Shown here in pieces: positions 1 through 8,621 of a stretch of 61,250 bases of DNA. How positions within the stretch are numbered: the first letter of the stretch is position 1; every line of letters starts with the position of its first letter. Made by a program: the position numbers and the translations under genes. Below the pieces are notes generated by a model. That model was not told the origin of the DNA. It saw only the letters and a program-made list of their open reading frames with translations, and ran no database searches. This DNA comes from Halodesulfovibrio sp. (GTDB lineage: Bacteria; Desulfobacterota; Desulfovibrionia; Desulfovibrionales; Desulfovibrionaceae). The DNA lies in contig NZ_JADMLB010000053.1 in the NCBI RefSeq assembly GCF_015482765.1, positions 1 through 61,250 on the forward strand, written 5' to 3'.

Positions 1-59
1 TGATGCAGTCACATGTTGTGATTAAATATACGAACCCGCCTGTTACATAGGTTTAATAT

Positions 60-818
60 ATGGATATTGCAACTCTTCTCGGGGTCGTTGTTGGTTTTGC
101 TCTTGTTGCTGGCGCAATTTTTATGGGGGGGAGTGTTGGCGATTTTATTAACGTGCCGGGAGCTATGATTGTATTCGGTGGCTCCGGTGCTGCTATTTTT
201 GTAACATTTCCATTGGAAGAAGTGGCGTTTGCTGTTGCAAGCGTTGTAAAAGTTTTTGCTTCCCGCCGTACAAAGATTCCGGAAGTAGTAAACACTATGG
301 TTCGTATCGCGGAAATCAGTCGCCGCGAAGGTCTTGTTGCTCTGGAAAATATCAAGACCGAAAGCCCGCTGCTCAAAAAGGCGTGTCAGCTTATTGCTGA
401 TAACGCAGATCCAGATATTATTCATGACACATTAAAAATTGAAATTCTGTCCATGAAACGAAGACAGAATATTGCAATTGCGGTATTTAACAGACTCGGC
501 GCTGTAGCTCCTGCTTTCGGTATGATCGGGACACTCATCGGTCTTGTTCAAATGCTTGCCCATCTGGATGACCCGTCCAGTATCGGTCCTGCAATGGCTA
601 TTGCGCTGCTTACAACATTCTACGGTGCCTTGCTGGCAAACCTGTTATTCCTGCCGATGGCCGGTAAATTAAAAGCCCGTACTTTGCAGGAAGAGGTTCA
701 GCTGAACATTATTTTTGAAGGTGCCAAGTGTATTCTGGAAAATAACAACCCTCGCCTTGTATACGAAAAATTGAGCTCATTCATCTCTCCAGAGGACAGA
801 AAAGATGTTCGAAGATAG
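60..818 (+). CDS. motA: Flagellar motor stator protein MotA
   Basis: This gene encodes the proton-channel stator subunit that pairs with MotB in the inner membrane and drives flagellar rotation. The 252-residue protein has the usual MotA/PomA length. Its N-terminus (MDIATLLGVVVG) is a first membrane segment followed by the GGS..DFINVPG stretch. A second pair of membrane segments lies near residues 145-205 (AFGMIGTLIGLVQML, then ALLTTFYGALLANLLFLP), with the long cytoplasmic domain for FliG contact between the pairs. The 3' end overlaps motB by 14 bases, so the two are translationally coupled. Identification rests on motifs and on the motAB order. Confidence 0.95.
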   Translation: MDIATLLGVVVGFALVAGAIFMGGSVGDFINVPGAMIVFGGSGAAIFVTFPLEEVAFAVASVVKVFASRRTKIPEVVNTMVRIAEISRREGLVALENIKTESPLLKKACQLIADNADPDIIHDTLKIEILSMKRRQNIAIAVFNRLGAVAPAFGMIGTLIGLVQMLAHLDDPSSIGPAMAIALLTTFYGALLANLLFLPMAGKLKARTLQEEVQLNIIFEGAKCILENNNPRLVYEKLSSFISPEDRKDVRR

Positions 819-1545
819 AGACGACTACGCATTAGTAGATGATATCGGGGATGAGTCAGATGAAGGTACATGGCTGACGACGTTTGCTGACATGGTAACT
901 CTGCTGCTGGCATTTTTTGTGCTGCTTTTTTCCATGTCGGTTATTGACCAGAAGCAATTTACTGATTCATTCCTTACAGTTCGGCAGGTGTTTGGCGGTG
1001 ATGACCAAAATCTGTTAACGTCGCCTGTACGTCAGGATGATACAGCTATTTTGGAATCAGTCCGTCTGCAAAAGCAACTTATTGAAGCACAACGTAAAGT
1101 TTATTCAGATATCCGTACCTACCTTAACCAGAAAGGTCTGGAGGGGCAGATAGGCGCGGTGTTTGATGAAGGTGTAATTACATTGCGGCTTCCTTCTGCT
1201 GCAATGTTTGAAAATGGAAAAGTAACCTTGAGCCGCAATGGCTTTGTGTTGCTTGAAGATATGCGCCAGTTGTTCCTTAAAAACAAAGCTCAGAGTATCA
1301 ACATTAAAGGATACACTGATGATTTGAAGCCAAGTGCCTCAAGTCGTTACACGGATAACTGGGAAATATCGGCATTGCGTGCGGTTAATGTTCTGCGTTA
1401 CTATATTGAACGAGGCATAGAGTCTCAGAGGCTTACAGCCACAGGACTTGGTGATCTTGACCCGATTATGCCCAATACAAATGAAGCAAACAGAGCGCAG
1501 AATAGACGAGTTGAATTTGTTTTAGAAAGACGGGTGGGCAAGTAG
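805..1545 (+). CDS. motB: Flagellar motor stator protein MotB
   Basis: MotB anchors the stator to peptidoglycan and supplies the proton-accepting aspartate. The protein has a short acidic N-terminus and then one membrane segment beginning WLTTFADMVTLLLAFFVLLF. Asp29 in that segment lies where the essential channel Asp of MotB sits. The C-terminal half is an OmpA/MotB peptidoglycan-binding domain (NIKGYTDD near 165-175, and LGDLDP..NTNEANRAQNRRVEFVLER at the end). An AGAGGACAG ribosome site lies inside the end of motA just before the ATG. Length (246 aa) and gene order are typical. Confidence 0.95.
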   Translation: MFEDRDDYALVDDIGDESDEGTWLTTFADMVTLLLAFFVLLFSMSVIDQKQFTDSFLTVRQVFGGDDQNLLTSPVRQDDTAILESVRLQKQLIEAQRKVYSDIRTYLNQKGLEGQIGAVFDEGVITLRLPSAAMFENGKVTLSRNGFVLLEDMRQLFLKNKAQSINIKGYTDDLKPSASSRYTDNWEISALRAVNVLRYYIERGIESQRLTATGLGDLDPIMPNTNEANRAQNRRVEFVLERRVGK

Positions 1546-1547
1546 CC

Positions 1548-1928
1548 ATGAGTAATCTTGAATTTACTATGCCGACGGGTAATGAGCGTCGTAGAGCTTT
1601 TAGAGCAAAGGCATACGGAATTTCCGTCACCTTTGAAGAGCAAAATGTGACTTGCGATATTCTGGACGTCAGTGTAACAGGGTTCGCGATAAAAAATGAG
1701 TCAGTATTATTAAAAGAGGGCGCTGAGTACTCTGTTTCTATTCTTGTTGCAGGAAAGACGTACCTTTCCGATTTGTCTTGCAGAGTAGTCAGAATACTTG
1801 ATAATGGGATAATTGGCTGCGATTTCCGCACTCTTGATCGCAGACAGGAAGCACGGCTCGACCGACTCGTGCTTGAGTTACAAAAGCGAATGATCGCTAA
1901 GAAAAGAGAAAAATCTGCAGCTGATTAG
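1548..1928 (+). CDS. PilZ domain protein (c-di-GMP binding)
   Basis: This 126-residue protein starts two bases after the motB stop. It carries the two PilZ signatures for cyclic di-GMP binding: an arginine-rich N-terminal RRRAFRAK (RxxxR type) and DVSVTGFAI (D/NxSxxG type) about 30 residues later. The rest is a beta-rich domain and a basic C-terminal helix (RLVLELQKRMIAKKREK). Placed directly after motAB, it probably adjusts motor output in response to c-di-GMP, as YcgR-type proteins do. That role is inferred from position. Confidence 0.85.
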   Translation: MSNLEFTMPTGNERRRAFRAKAYGISVTFEEQNVTCDILDVSVTGFAIKNESVLLKEGAEYSVSILVAGKTYLSDLSCRVVRILDNGIIGCDFRTLDRRQEARLDRLVLELQKRMIAKKREKSAAD

Positions 1929-1952
1929 GCTGCAAAAAATCGAGGGTAATAC

Positions 1953-3371
1953 GTGCAGAATACAAACCACAAGGTGCTGGTGGCGAACAGAGGGGAAATT
2001 GCCATCCGTATCATGCAGGCTTGTCAAAAGCTTGGTTTAGGTTTTGTCTGTGTTTACACTGCAGAAGATAGTGCTTCCGGCCATGTTCGTATGGCTAAAG
2101 AGCATGGAGGCGAAAAAAGCCTTTATCGTGTCTCTTCCTATCAGGATGCAAACGAACTCTTAGCTGTAGCGGATGAGTCAGGTGCGACTGCTATTCATCC
2201 GGGCTATGGTTTCTTTGCGGAAGACTATCGTTTTGCACGCCGTGTAACACAGCGTGAAAATAAGCTTATTTTTATCGGTCCTTCATGGAGAATTATTCGT
2301 GAACTGGGCGATAAAATTAATACTAAACGCCTCGCGCGTAGCTTGGAAGTACCAACCGTACCGGGCTCTGACCGCCCAGTGTACGACGAACTTGAAGCAG
2401 AAAAGATTGCCCGTCAGCTTTTCGAGTTTCAGGAAGAACAGGGCATTCGACGCCCAATGGTACTTGTAAAAGCTTCTGCCGGTGGTGGCGGCATGGGTAT
2501 TGAAGAGGTTTATGATATTGATCTCTTTAAATCCGTATACCGTCGTATCCGCAGCTATTCTCTTCGTCAGTTCAGTGACGAGGGTGTGCTTATTGAACAG
2601 CGCATCAAAGACTTCAACCACTTGGAAGTACAGATTGTGTCCGACCGTACAGGAAAAAATCCAGTACATTTCGGCACACGTAACTGCTCTATCCAGTCTA
2701 CCGGTCTCCAGAAACGCCTTGAAATTGCGCCGGGTTTCGACCCAAGCTCCATTAACTACACATTCGACGCCCAGAAAGTTCTGGACGATATTACCGAATA
2801 CTCTCTCGCTATGGCGCGCAAGGTGGGCTATGATAACGTAGGAACATGGGAATGGATTGTGACCCGTGACGGTCGTCCTTTCCTCATGGAAGTTAACACC
2901 CGTATTCAGGTTGAAAACGGTGTTTCTGCTATGATTTCCCGTGTTAACGGTAAAGCTGGTGTCGACCTTATCGCAGAGCAGATTCGAGTAGGTTTAGGGG
3001 AACCTCTTGGATACAGTCAGGAGAACATCACATTTGATGGTGTCGGTATCGAATACCGTCTTATTGCGGAAAATCCGGAGATGAAATTTACTCCGTGGGT
3101 TGGTCGCATTGAGGACTTCGGTTGGGATAAACACGACTGGCTTCAGATGCATTCACACGTTCCGACGGATGTTGCATACGATATTCCGACTGAGTTTGAC
3201 CCGAACCTTGCCCTTGCTATTATCTGGGGTAAAGACCTGTCTGAGGTAAAAGTACACGGCAAGGAATTCTTGAATGAACTTCGTCTTACCGGCCAGAACC
3301 AGGGCGGCGAGTCACTTAAGTCCAACGTGAATTTCCTGCGCACTAAAACCGACGAGATTCTGAAGTTTTAG
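1953..3371 (+). CDS. Biotin carboxylase subunit of an acyl-CoA carboxylase (divergent AccC)
   Basis: Biotin carboxylases carboxylate the biotin of a carrier protein using ATP and bicarbonate. The 472-residue protein starts at GTG and has the N-terminal VLVANRGEIAIRIMQACQ motif, the glycine-rich ATP-grasp loop KASAGGGGMGIEEV and the substrate-site stretch FLMEVNTRIQVE. Two normally conserved blocks differ from textbook AccC: the usual ERDCS.QRRHQK region reads TRNCSIQSTGLQK, and the EHPVTE block reads ENGVSAMI. It is followed by the carboxyltransferase and carrier genes, so it most likely forms one acetyl- or propionyl-CoA carboxylase with them. Substrate cannot be decided from sequence. Confidence 0.87.
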   Translation: MQNTNHKVLVANRGEIAIRIMQACQKLGLGFVCVYTAEDSASGHVRMAKEHGGEKSLYRVSSYQDANELLAVADESGATAIHPGYGFFAEDYRFARRVTQRENKLIFIGPSWRIIRELGDKINTKRLARSLEVPTVPGSDRPVYDELEAEKIARQLFEFQEEQGIRRPMVLVKASAGGGGMGIEEVYDIDLFKSVYRRIRSYSLRQFSDEGVLIEQRIKDFNHLEVQIVSDRTGKNPVHFGTRNCSIQSTGLQKRLEIAPGFDPSSINYTFDAQKVLDDITEYSLAMARKVGYDNVGTWEWIVTRDGRPFLMEVNTRIQVENGVSAMISRVNGKAGVDLIAEQIRVGLGEPLGYSQENITFDGVGIEYRLIAENPEMKFTPWVGRIEDFGWDKHDWLQMHSHVPTDVAYDIPTEFDPNLALAIIWGKDLSEVKVHGKEFLNELRLTGQNQGGESLKSNVNFLRTKTDEILKF

Positions 3372-3435
3372 TCCGGCTGCCGGAACCGTTCAGTAATGCA
3401 TTATCAACCCCGCCTAGCGGCGCGGGGGAGAGTAT

Positions 3436-5697
3436 ATGGATACCGAAAAGAGAACACAGCATTTAACCGAACGTCTTACGTACATCAAAGACATCTTCGG
3501 TGATAAGCAGCAGGAAAATATCCGTCTGCTTGAAACAAAACTCGAAGAGTTCATCCAGCGTGAGAACGGACTGTCTGTTGAGGACAAGTTCGCAGCTCTC
3601 TCTACGCTCGAAGATCTTTTTGGTTTTGTAGAACGCAATCTTGAAAATGAACTTACCGCGATGGACAAGGTACGCATTGTGCGTCATTCGCAGCGTATCT
3701 GCCTTCGTGATATCTTAGAAAATGTATACGATAACTACACCGAAATCGGTGGTAAAGACGAAAACAGCATTGACCCGTCCATGCTGATTGCCCGTGCGTA
3801 CATTACTCGTCGCAGCGGCAAACGCGTTTATCACCAGCCGGTTATGGTTATCGGTCAGGAAAAAGGGCACGGCGAAGAATTCCGTAACGGCGGCTCAGTT
3901 AAGCCTTGGGGTAACGCAAAAGCGTTGCACTACATGCGAGTTGCTGAAACTGAAAACATTCCTGTGCACACCTTTGTCTTCACTCCGGGGTCTTTCCCTG
4001 TTGAAGATGCTCCGGGCGCTGCTCAGCAGATCGCTAAAAACCTGTATGAAATGGCAGCACTCAGTGTGCCTGTTGTAGCAGTCTTCTCCGAAGGCGGCTC
4101 CGGCGGTGCTGAAGCTATCGGCCTTGCTGATAGTCGTTTGATGCTTTCACACGGTTACTATTCTGTAATTTCACCGGAAGGTGCGGCTGCTATTGAAGGC
4201 CGTGTCCGCGGTGGTGACAGAGCCGGTGCTGAACTTGTTGAAAAGTGTGCACATCAGCTTAAGATTACTGCTGATGATAACGTGCGCATGGGTTACATCG
4301 ACCACAAGATTCAGGAACCGGCACTTGGTGCCCGCCCTTACCATTACGAATTCTTCCGCAGTCTGCGTCAGGAAGTTATCCGCGCAACTGATGAAGTTGT
4401 ACTGAACGTAAAAGGATTCTCTCCTTTCCGTGCTATGGCACTGCGTCGTCGTAAAGGTAAGTCTATCGAAGATCTTGATCTTGAAAATATCCATGTACGC
4501 TGGAGCTTGAGCAGAAAGGCTCGTGCTCGTCTTATCGCCAAGCGTCATGCGAAGTTTAATAAACTCTCCAAATCTGCTTTCATCGACCGTCGCCCGATTC
4601 ATCGTCGTGTGGCAGCATGGTTCGTAGAAAAAGGTTGGGATACCTATTCCTACTTTAAATACGACCTGTGGCGTTCTCATCAGAAGAAACTGATGTACGC
4701 AGTGGAAGAAGTGGATGCGGAAGCCCGTGTTCTGATGGACAAGGTTAAAGGCCCTTGGAAAAAAATTACCAAGGCTATTCCTGCCAACACTTCTAAAGCC
4801 GACAAAGAGAAAGAGCTTACAATGCTTTCTCAGTGGGATGAAGAAGATCAGGGCAAAGGCCAGTGGAGTTACATTTCTCCACGCGCTAAAGAAGACCGTG
4901 CGATCACATGTCCAAACGCAGAAACTCATGGCTGTCAGGACCTTTGGGCTCCGGATCTCTTTGGTGAGTATGCTGGTGTTTGTAACAGCTGTGGCCACCA
5001 CTTCCCTATGGAATACCAGTGGTACATGCACAACATCTTCGATCCGGGTTCCATTTTTGAGTTTAATACAGAAGTAGAATCTGCTAACCCGCTCGGTTTT
5101 GAAGGCTTTGACCTTAAGCTTGAGCAGGCTAAGAATAAAACCGGTCTTAAATCTTCCTGCACCACTTTTGAGGCACGCATTAACAACGTAAAAGTTGTTG
5201 TTGCAACCCTCATCGCTCCGTTCCGCGGTGGTACTGTTGGTGCGGCAGAAGGTGAAAAGTTTGTTCAGGCTGCAGAACGTGCGAAGAAAAAACGCTTCCC
5301 GTTCATCAGTTATGTTCATGGTACTGCCGGTATTCGTATTCAGGAAGGCGTTAACGGTGTAATCCAGATGCCTCGTTGTACAATGGCTGTTCGTCGTTAC
5401 ATCGATGCCGGTGGTTTGTACCTCGTATTGTACGATACCAACTCTTATGCAGGTCCGCTTGCAAGTTTCCTTGGTTGTTCTCCTTACCAGTTCGCAATCC
5501 GTTCTTCTAACATCGGTTTTGCGGGGCCTGGCGTAATCAAAGAGACAACCGGTATGGATATCCCACCTGATTACCACCGTGCCCAGAAGGCTCTCAGCCG
5601 TGGTCACATTCAGGGTATCTGGGATCGTCGTGATGCACGACATAATTTATCTCAGGCGCTTATGACTATGGGCGGCCGTAACCTTTACTACAGATAG
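3436..5697 (+). CDS. Fused acetyl-CoA carboxylase carboxyltransferase (alpha-beta order)
   Basis: The 753-residue protein joins the two carboxyltransferase subunits that E. coli makes separately. The first half is AccA-like, with the crotonase-fold glycine loops FSEGGSGGAEAIGLAD and SPEGAAAIEG near residues 215-255. After a basic linker, an AccD-like half begins near residue 490 with a zinc-ribbon region (TCPNAETHGC, then GVCNSCGHHFPM). The beta domain follows (PFRGGTVGAAEGEKF, GTAGIRIQEG). AccA before AccD is the reverse of the order expected from an accD-accA fusion. It transfers the carboxyl group from biotin to the acyl-CoA. A GGGGGAGAG ribosome site precedes the ATG. A long open frame on the opposite strand here is only a shadow. 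Confidence 0.9.
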   Translation: MDTEKRTQHLTERLTYIKDIFGDKQQENIRLLETKLEEFIQRENGLSVEDKFAALSTLEDLFGFVERNLENELTAMDKVRIVRHSQRICLRDILENVYDNYTEIGGKDENSIDPSMLIARAYITRRSGKRVYHQPVMVIGQEKGHGEEFRNGGSVKPWGNAKALHYMRVAETENIPVHTFVFTPGSFPVEDAPGAAQQIAKNLYEMAALSVPVVAVFSEGGSGGAEAIGLADSRLMLSHGYYSVISPEGAAAIEGRVRGGDRAGAELVEKCAHQLKITADDNVRMGYIDHKIQEPALGARPYHYEFFRSLRQEVIRATDEVVLNVKGFSPFRAMALRRRKGKSIEDLDLENIHVRWSLSRKARARLIAKRHAKFNKLSKSAFIDRRPIHRRVAAWFVEKGWDTYSYFKYDLWRSHQKKLMYAVEEVDAEARVLMDKVKGPWKKITKAIPANTSKADKEKELTMLSQWDEEDQGKGQWSYISPRAKEDRAITCPNAETHGCQDLWAPDLFGEYAGVCNSCGHHFPMEYQWYMHNIFDPGSIFEFNTEVESANPLGFEGFDLKLEQAKNKTGLKSSCTTFEARINNVKVVVATLIAPFRGGTVGAAEGEKFVQAAERAKKKRFPFISYVHGTAGIRIQEGVNGVIQMPRCTMAVRRYIDAGGLYLVLYDTNSYAGPLASFLGCSPYQFAIRSSNIGFAGPGVIKETTGMDIPPDYHRAQKALSRGHIQGIWDRRDARHNLSQALMTMGGRNLYYR

Positions 5698-5709
5698 TGG
5701 AGGCTTTAT

Positions 5710-6360
5710 ATGCTCGACATTTCTAAACTTCTTGAAGAGATTAAAGCTTCTCCGTACGAAGAGCTGGTTATTACTGCTCCTCATACCGGTGTAGTATCCT
5801 TTGGCTCCATTAAAGTAGGCGACCGTGTTATCGGTGCGACCGGTACATGGGGAGAAATCCCCGGTACTCCGCTTGCAACATTGCAGCGTGAGCGTAACGA
5901 TAAAATTATTCGTGCTACACAAAAGGGTGTTGTTGAGAAAATTCATACAGAATTGGAAGGTACTTTTGTAGAAGCAGGCACAGAGCTTGTTCGTCTGCGT
6001 CACTTCCTTTCCAAGGATGAAGTACTCGGCATTATTCTTAAAAAAGCTCTGTACTTGTTCGAAGCTCCGGAACGTGCAAAGTACTACTTTGCTCCGGATA
6101 TCGACAGCAAGATTAAAAGTTCCGGCTCCCAGAGTGTCACAGTGCACGATGGTATGGAACTGTTCATCATGTCCCGTATGAAGCGTGAAGCACCGCTTAA
6201 TTATTCTGGACCGGATGGCGTAATTTACGCTGTGTACTTCCAGCATAACGAGAACATTGATTCTGGTGCACCACTTATCGGTGTGTGCCCTCCAGATCAG
6301 CTTTCGCTTATCGAGGATGTTGTTGTCCGCGTACAGACTGAATGGACTGAACAGGAGTAA
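5710..6360 (+). CDS. Biotin attachment (biotin carboxyl carrier) protein
   Basis: The 216-residue product has an N-terminal biotinyl/lipoyl-like half (ITAPHTGVVSFGSIKVGDRV) and a C-terminal half that aligns with the classical biotinyl domain: SRMKREAPLNYSGPDGVIYA followed by NENIDSGAPLIGV. This matches the family pattern xMKxE...G.I..V....N..I..G.PLI.V. The biotin-accepting lysine would be Lys158, with the usual AMKM motif changed to SRMKR. It is the last member of the carboxylase operon, 12 bases after the carboxyltransferase stop. The neighbours support a carrier role; biotinylation at Lys158 is inferred. Confidence 0.75.
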   Translation: MLDISKLLEEIKASPYEELVITAPHTGVVSFGSIKVGDRVIGATGTWGEIPGTPLATLQRERNDKIIRATQKGVVEKIHTELEGTFVEAGTELVRLRHFLSKDEVLGIILKKALYLFEAPERAKYYFAPDIDSKIKSSGSQSVTVHDGMELFIMSRMKREAPLNYSGPDGVIYAVYFQHNENIDSGAPLIGVCPPDQLSLIEDVVVRVQTEWTEQE

Positions 6361-6362
6361 GC

Positions 6363-6710
6363 ATGGGTAAAGTTCTGCAGGTTCGTGTTTGGGCGTCTAC
6401 GTATTCAGAAGATGAAGTTCAGCGGGAATGGCCTCGGTTATACGAGTTGGCTTTTCCTAGAGAGCAGCAGCGCTATGTAGCTAAAACCGGTGTTGTCGAA
6501 ATGATTGAAACACTGGTTGATGCATGTCGTTTTGCAGATTGGTCTGATGAGTTGAAGGCGTATGCCAAAGAACCGCTTGATGCTCTTTTTTCGCTCCGGC
6601 AGGAGCTTGAAGAGGCGTTAAGTGAGTGGAATCCGCAGAAAGCTAACCAGCTTACGGATAAAATAGAAGATGCATTATCAGACCTTGAAAAAGATTTACC
6701 GAACGAGTAA
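6363..6710 (+). CDS. Small helical hypothetical protein of the carboxylase operon
   Basis: I do not recognise this 115-residue protein. It starts two bases after the carrier stop and is therefore cotranscribed with the carboxylase genes. It has a short beta-like N-terminus (KVLQVRVWAST) and a mostly helical, acidic remainder (LFSLRQELEEALSEW, DKIEDALSDLEKDL). There is no signal peptide or membrane segment. Its position suggests an accessory role to the carboxylase, but nothing in the sequence proves it. Confidence 0.7.
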   Translation: MGKVLQVRVWASTYSEDEVQREWPRLYELAFPREQQRYVAKTGVVEMIETLVDACRFADWSDELKAYAKEPLDALFSLRQELEEALSEWNPQKANQLTDKIEDALSDLEKDLPNE

Positions 6711-6748
6711 GAATCGTGGATAAGATTAATTTTTAAGGAGCCCTAATA

Positions 6749-7246
6749 ATGCTGAATAAAGTGATGATCATCGGTCGTCTTGGTGCAGATCCCGAGTTGC
6801 GTTACGCGGGTAATGGTACGCCTATCGCTAACTTCAACGTTGCGACAGACGAATCCTACACAGACCGTGAAGGCAACAAACAGGAACGTACTGAATGGCA
6901 CCGCGTGGTTGTCTTCCAGCGTGTGGCTGAGAACTGCGCAAACTACCTTGGCAAAGGCAGCCTTGTGTATGTTGAAGGTAGTCTTCAGACCCGCCAGTGG
7001 CAAGACCAGCAAGGTCAGACCCGTTATACTACGGAAATTAAAGCACAGCGTGTGCAGTTCCTTGATCGCAAAGGCGATGCAATGCAGCAGGGCGGCGAAC
7101 GTCGTTCCTTCCAGCAGAACAACGCTCCGCGTCCACAGCAGAACAACAATTTCCAGCCGCAACAGCAGCAGTATAATTCTGGCAATGAAGACTTAGGTCC
7201 AGCATTCCCATCTGAAGCTAGCGGAATGGACGATGTGCCGTTCTGA
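6749..7246 (+). CDS. ssb: Single-stranded DNA-binding protein
   Basis: SSB coats single-stranded DNA in replication, recombination and repair. The first 105 residues are the OB fold ([19 protein letters not shown], then [18 protein letters not shown] and [15 protein letters not shown]). A Gln/Asn-rich disordered linker follows, and the acidic partner-binding tip reads MDDVPF at the C-terminus. The 165-residue length is normal. A TAAGGAG ribosome site precedes the ATG. A strong terminator lies 33 bases after the stop, and the mobile element begins directly beyond it. Confidence 0.97.
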   Translation: MLNKVMIIGRLGADPELRYAGNGTPIANFNVATDESYTDREGNKQERTEWHRVVVFQRVAENCANYLGKGSLVYVEGSLQTRQWQDQQGQTRYTTEIKAQRVQFLDRKGDAMQQGGERRSFQQNNAPRPQQNNNFQPQQQQYNSGNEDLGPAFPSEASGMDDVPF

Positions 7247-7278
7247 TGTAGGGACAGCTCGTCACTGTAAATAGAATT

Positions 7279-7309
7279 AGCGAAGTCATTGATTTGACTT
7301 CGCTTTTTT
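7279..7309 (+). terminator. Rho-independent terminator of ssb
   Basis: AGCGAAGTCA and TGACTTCGCT form a perfect 10-bp stem around a 6-base loop, followed by a run of T. It separates ssb from the left end of the inserted element. Confidence 0.9.
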
Positions 7310-7310
7310 A

Positions 7311-7376
7311 TTTGTTTACGCTTTTTACAATTGTAAATATTTTTGCGACCTGTAGGTAAGAAAAAGTGTAAACAAA
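7311..7376. repeat. Left-end inverted pair of the 16-bp element motif
   Basis: TTTGTTTACGCTTTTT (7311-7326) and AAAAAGTGTAAACAAA (7361-7376) are inverted copies of one 16-bp motif with one mismatch, separated by 34 bases. The inner copy ends directly before the ATG of the first recombinase, so a bound recombinase could also block that gene's expression. A perfect 14-bp palindrome, TTTACAATTGTAAA, lies at 7324-7337. These look like recombinase binding sites; function is inferred. Confidence 0.75.
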
Positions 7377-8621
7377 ATGAATAGATATAAAGTTAAAACA
7401 CTAGTTTTTCCAGATGGCGAACGGCTTCCTATATTAATCAATAGGACAAGTGGAATACCTGAATTCTACCCTAATCTTTTTGCTATCACCCAACTGCGTC
7501 AGATAAACTGTGCTTCGAATACGATTGAACGGGGCTTAAGGGATCTTGCTGTGCTGTTGGACTATTTTGGTGATTTGCAGATAGACGCCGTGAAACGTGT
7601 TTGGGATGGTGAGCTGTTTACATTTGGTGAAATCGATGGATTAGCTAGATACTGCCAAAAAGCACTAAAAAAAATGAATAAGAAACAAGCCAAAAAAGTT
7701 CATTTTTTAGACCCAAAAGGTGCTAAAGCTGTTCCACTGGTTAACAAGCATACTACTGCAATTCGATTGCGTACAATCCATAGATTTTTAAAATGGCTAA
7801 TTGACTTAAGGCGCACACAATATGACATAGATCCCAAACTGCGGAAAAAGTTAGATAGGGATCATACAACTGTGCTTGAGCATCTTGCGTCACGAATTCC
7901 CAAGGGAACTAGACGTAATGTCCTAAGGACAAAAGAAGCGCTTTCACCAGAACAGCTTGAATTTTTAAAGGATGTTATATCCCCTGATTCGCCTTGTAAT
8001 CCATGGAAAAGCGATATCGTTAGGCATCGCAATTCATTAATTATTCATATGTTATTACGAACTGGATTACGATGCGGTGAACTTTTAGGCTTAAAAATTG
8101 ACGACATAGTCTTTGAAGATAATTTTTTTGAAGTAGCCCGCCGCCCAGATGATCCTGATGACCCAAGGCGCAAGGAACCCAACGCAAAAACGCTGGATCG
8201 TCCAAAGGCTTTATCAGGTGAACTAACTGATTCTTTGTATGATTATATTATTAATATACGAAGCAAAATTCATGGGGCAAATACGCATACCTTCTTGATT
8301 GTGTCTAGTAAGGATGGTGCTCCACTAAGCCGACATGCACTTTATGATATTTTTACGACAGTTCGTGAACATGTCGAAAAATTGCCAAGTGATTTTTCAA
8401 GTCATATTTGCCGCCACACTTTTAGTACAATGTTTGCTAGGGCACTAAAAGAAAGCGGGCATGATGAAGAATCTTCACATCAAGCATTATGTGAAGAAAA
8501 TGGATGGGTAACTGGTTCTGATATGCCTGCTCATTATACTAAGCCATTTATAAGAGAACAGGCGCGCGAAGCATCATTAAGCGTACAAGAAAAGTTTACA
8601 CAGGAGGACTGCGGTGAATAA
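7377..8621 (+). CDS. Tyrosine recombinase/integrase 1 of the element
   Basis: This 414-residue protein is a site-specific recombinase of the tyrosine (phage integrase) family. The C-terminal catalytic domain has the full residue set: Arg232 in LLRTGLRCGELLGL, His343 and Arg346 in SSHICRHTFSTMF, and the nucleophile Tyr387 in PAHYTKPF. The N-terminal part should be the SAM-like core-binding domain. No good ribosome site is visible, because the element's inner repeat lies directly upstream of the ATG. The 3' end overlaps the next recombinase gene by 8 bases. It probably acts with the two following recombinases in excision and integration. Confidence 0.9.
   Translation: MNRYKVKTLVFPDGERLPILINRTSGIPEFYPNLFAITQLRQINCASNTIERGLRDLAVLLDYFGDLQIDAVKRVWDGELFTFGEIDGLARYCQKALKKMNKKQAKKVHFLDPKGAKAVPLVNKHTTAIRLRTIHRFLKWLIDLRRTQYDIDPKLRKKLDRDHTTVLEHLASRIPKGTRRNVLRTKEALSPEQLEFLKDVISPDSPCNPWKSDIVRHRNSLIIHMLLRTGLRCGELLGLKIDDIVFEDNFFEVARRPDDPDDPRRKEPNAKTLDRPKALSGELTDSLYDYIINIRSKIHGANTHTFLIVSSKDGAPLSRHALYDIFTTVREHVEKLPSDFSSHICRHTFSTMFARALKESGHDEESSHQALCEENGWVTGSDMPAHYTKPFIREQAREASLSVQEKFTQEDCGE

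Noticed and set aside
4171-5643. 490-codon open frame on the minus strand
   Set aside because: It is the exact opposite of the carboxyltransferase gene, whose protein motifs are intact; the frame is Cys/Thr-rich with no recognisable domain.
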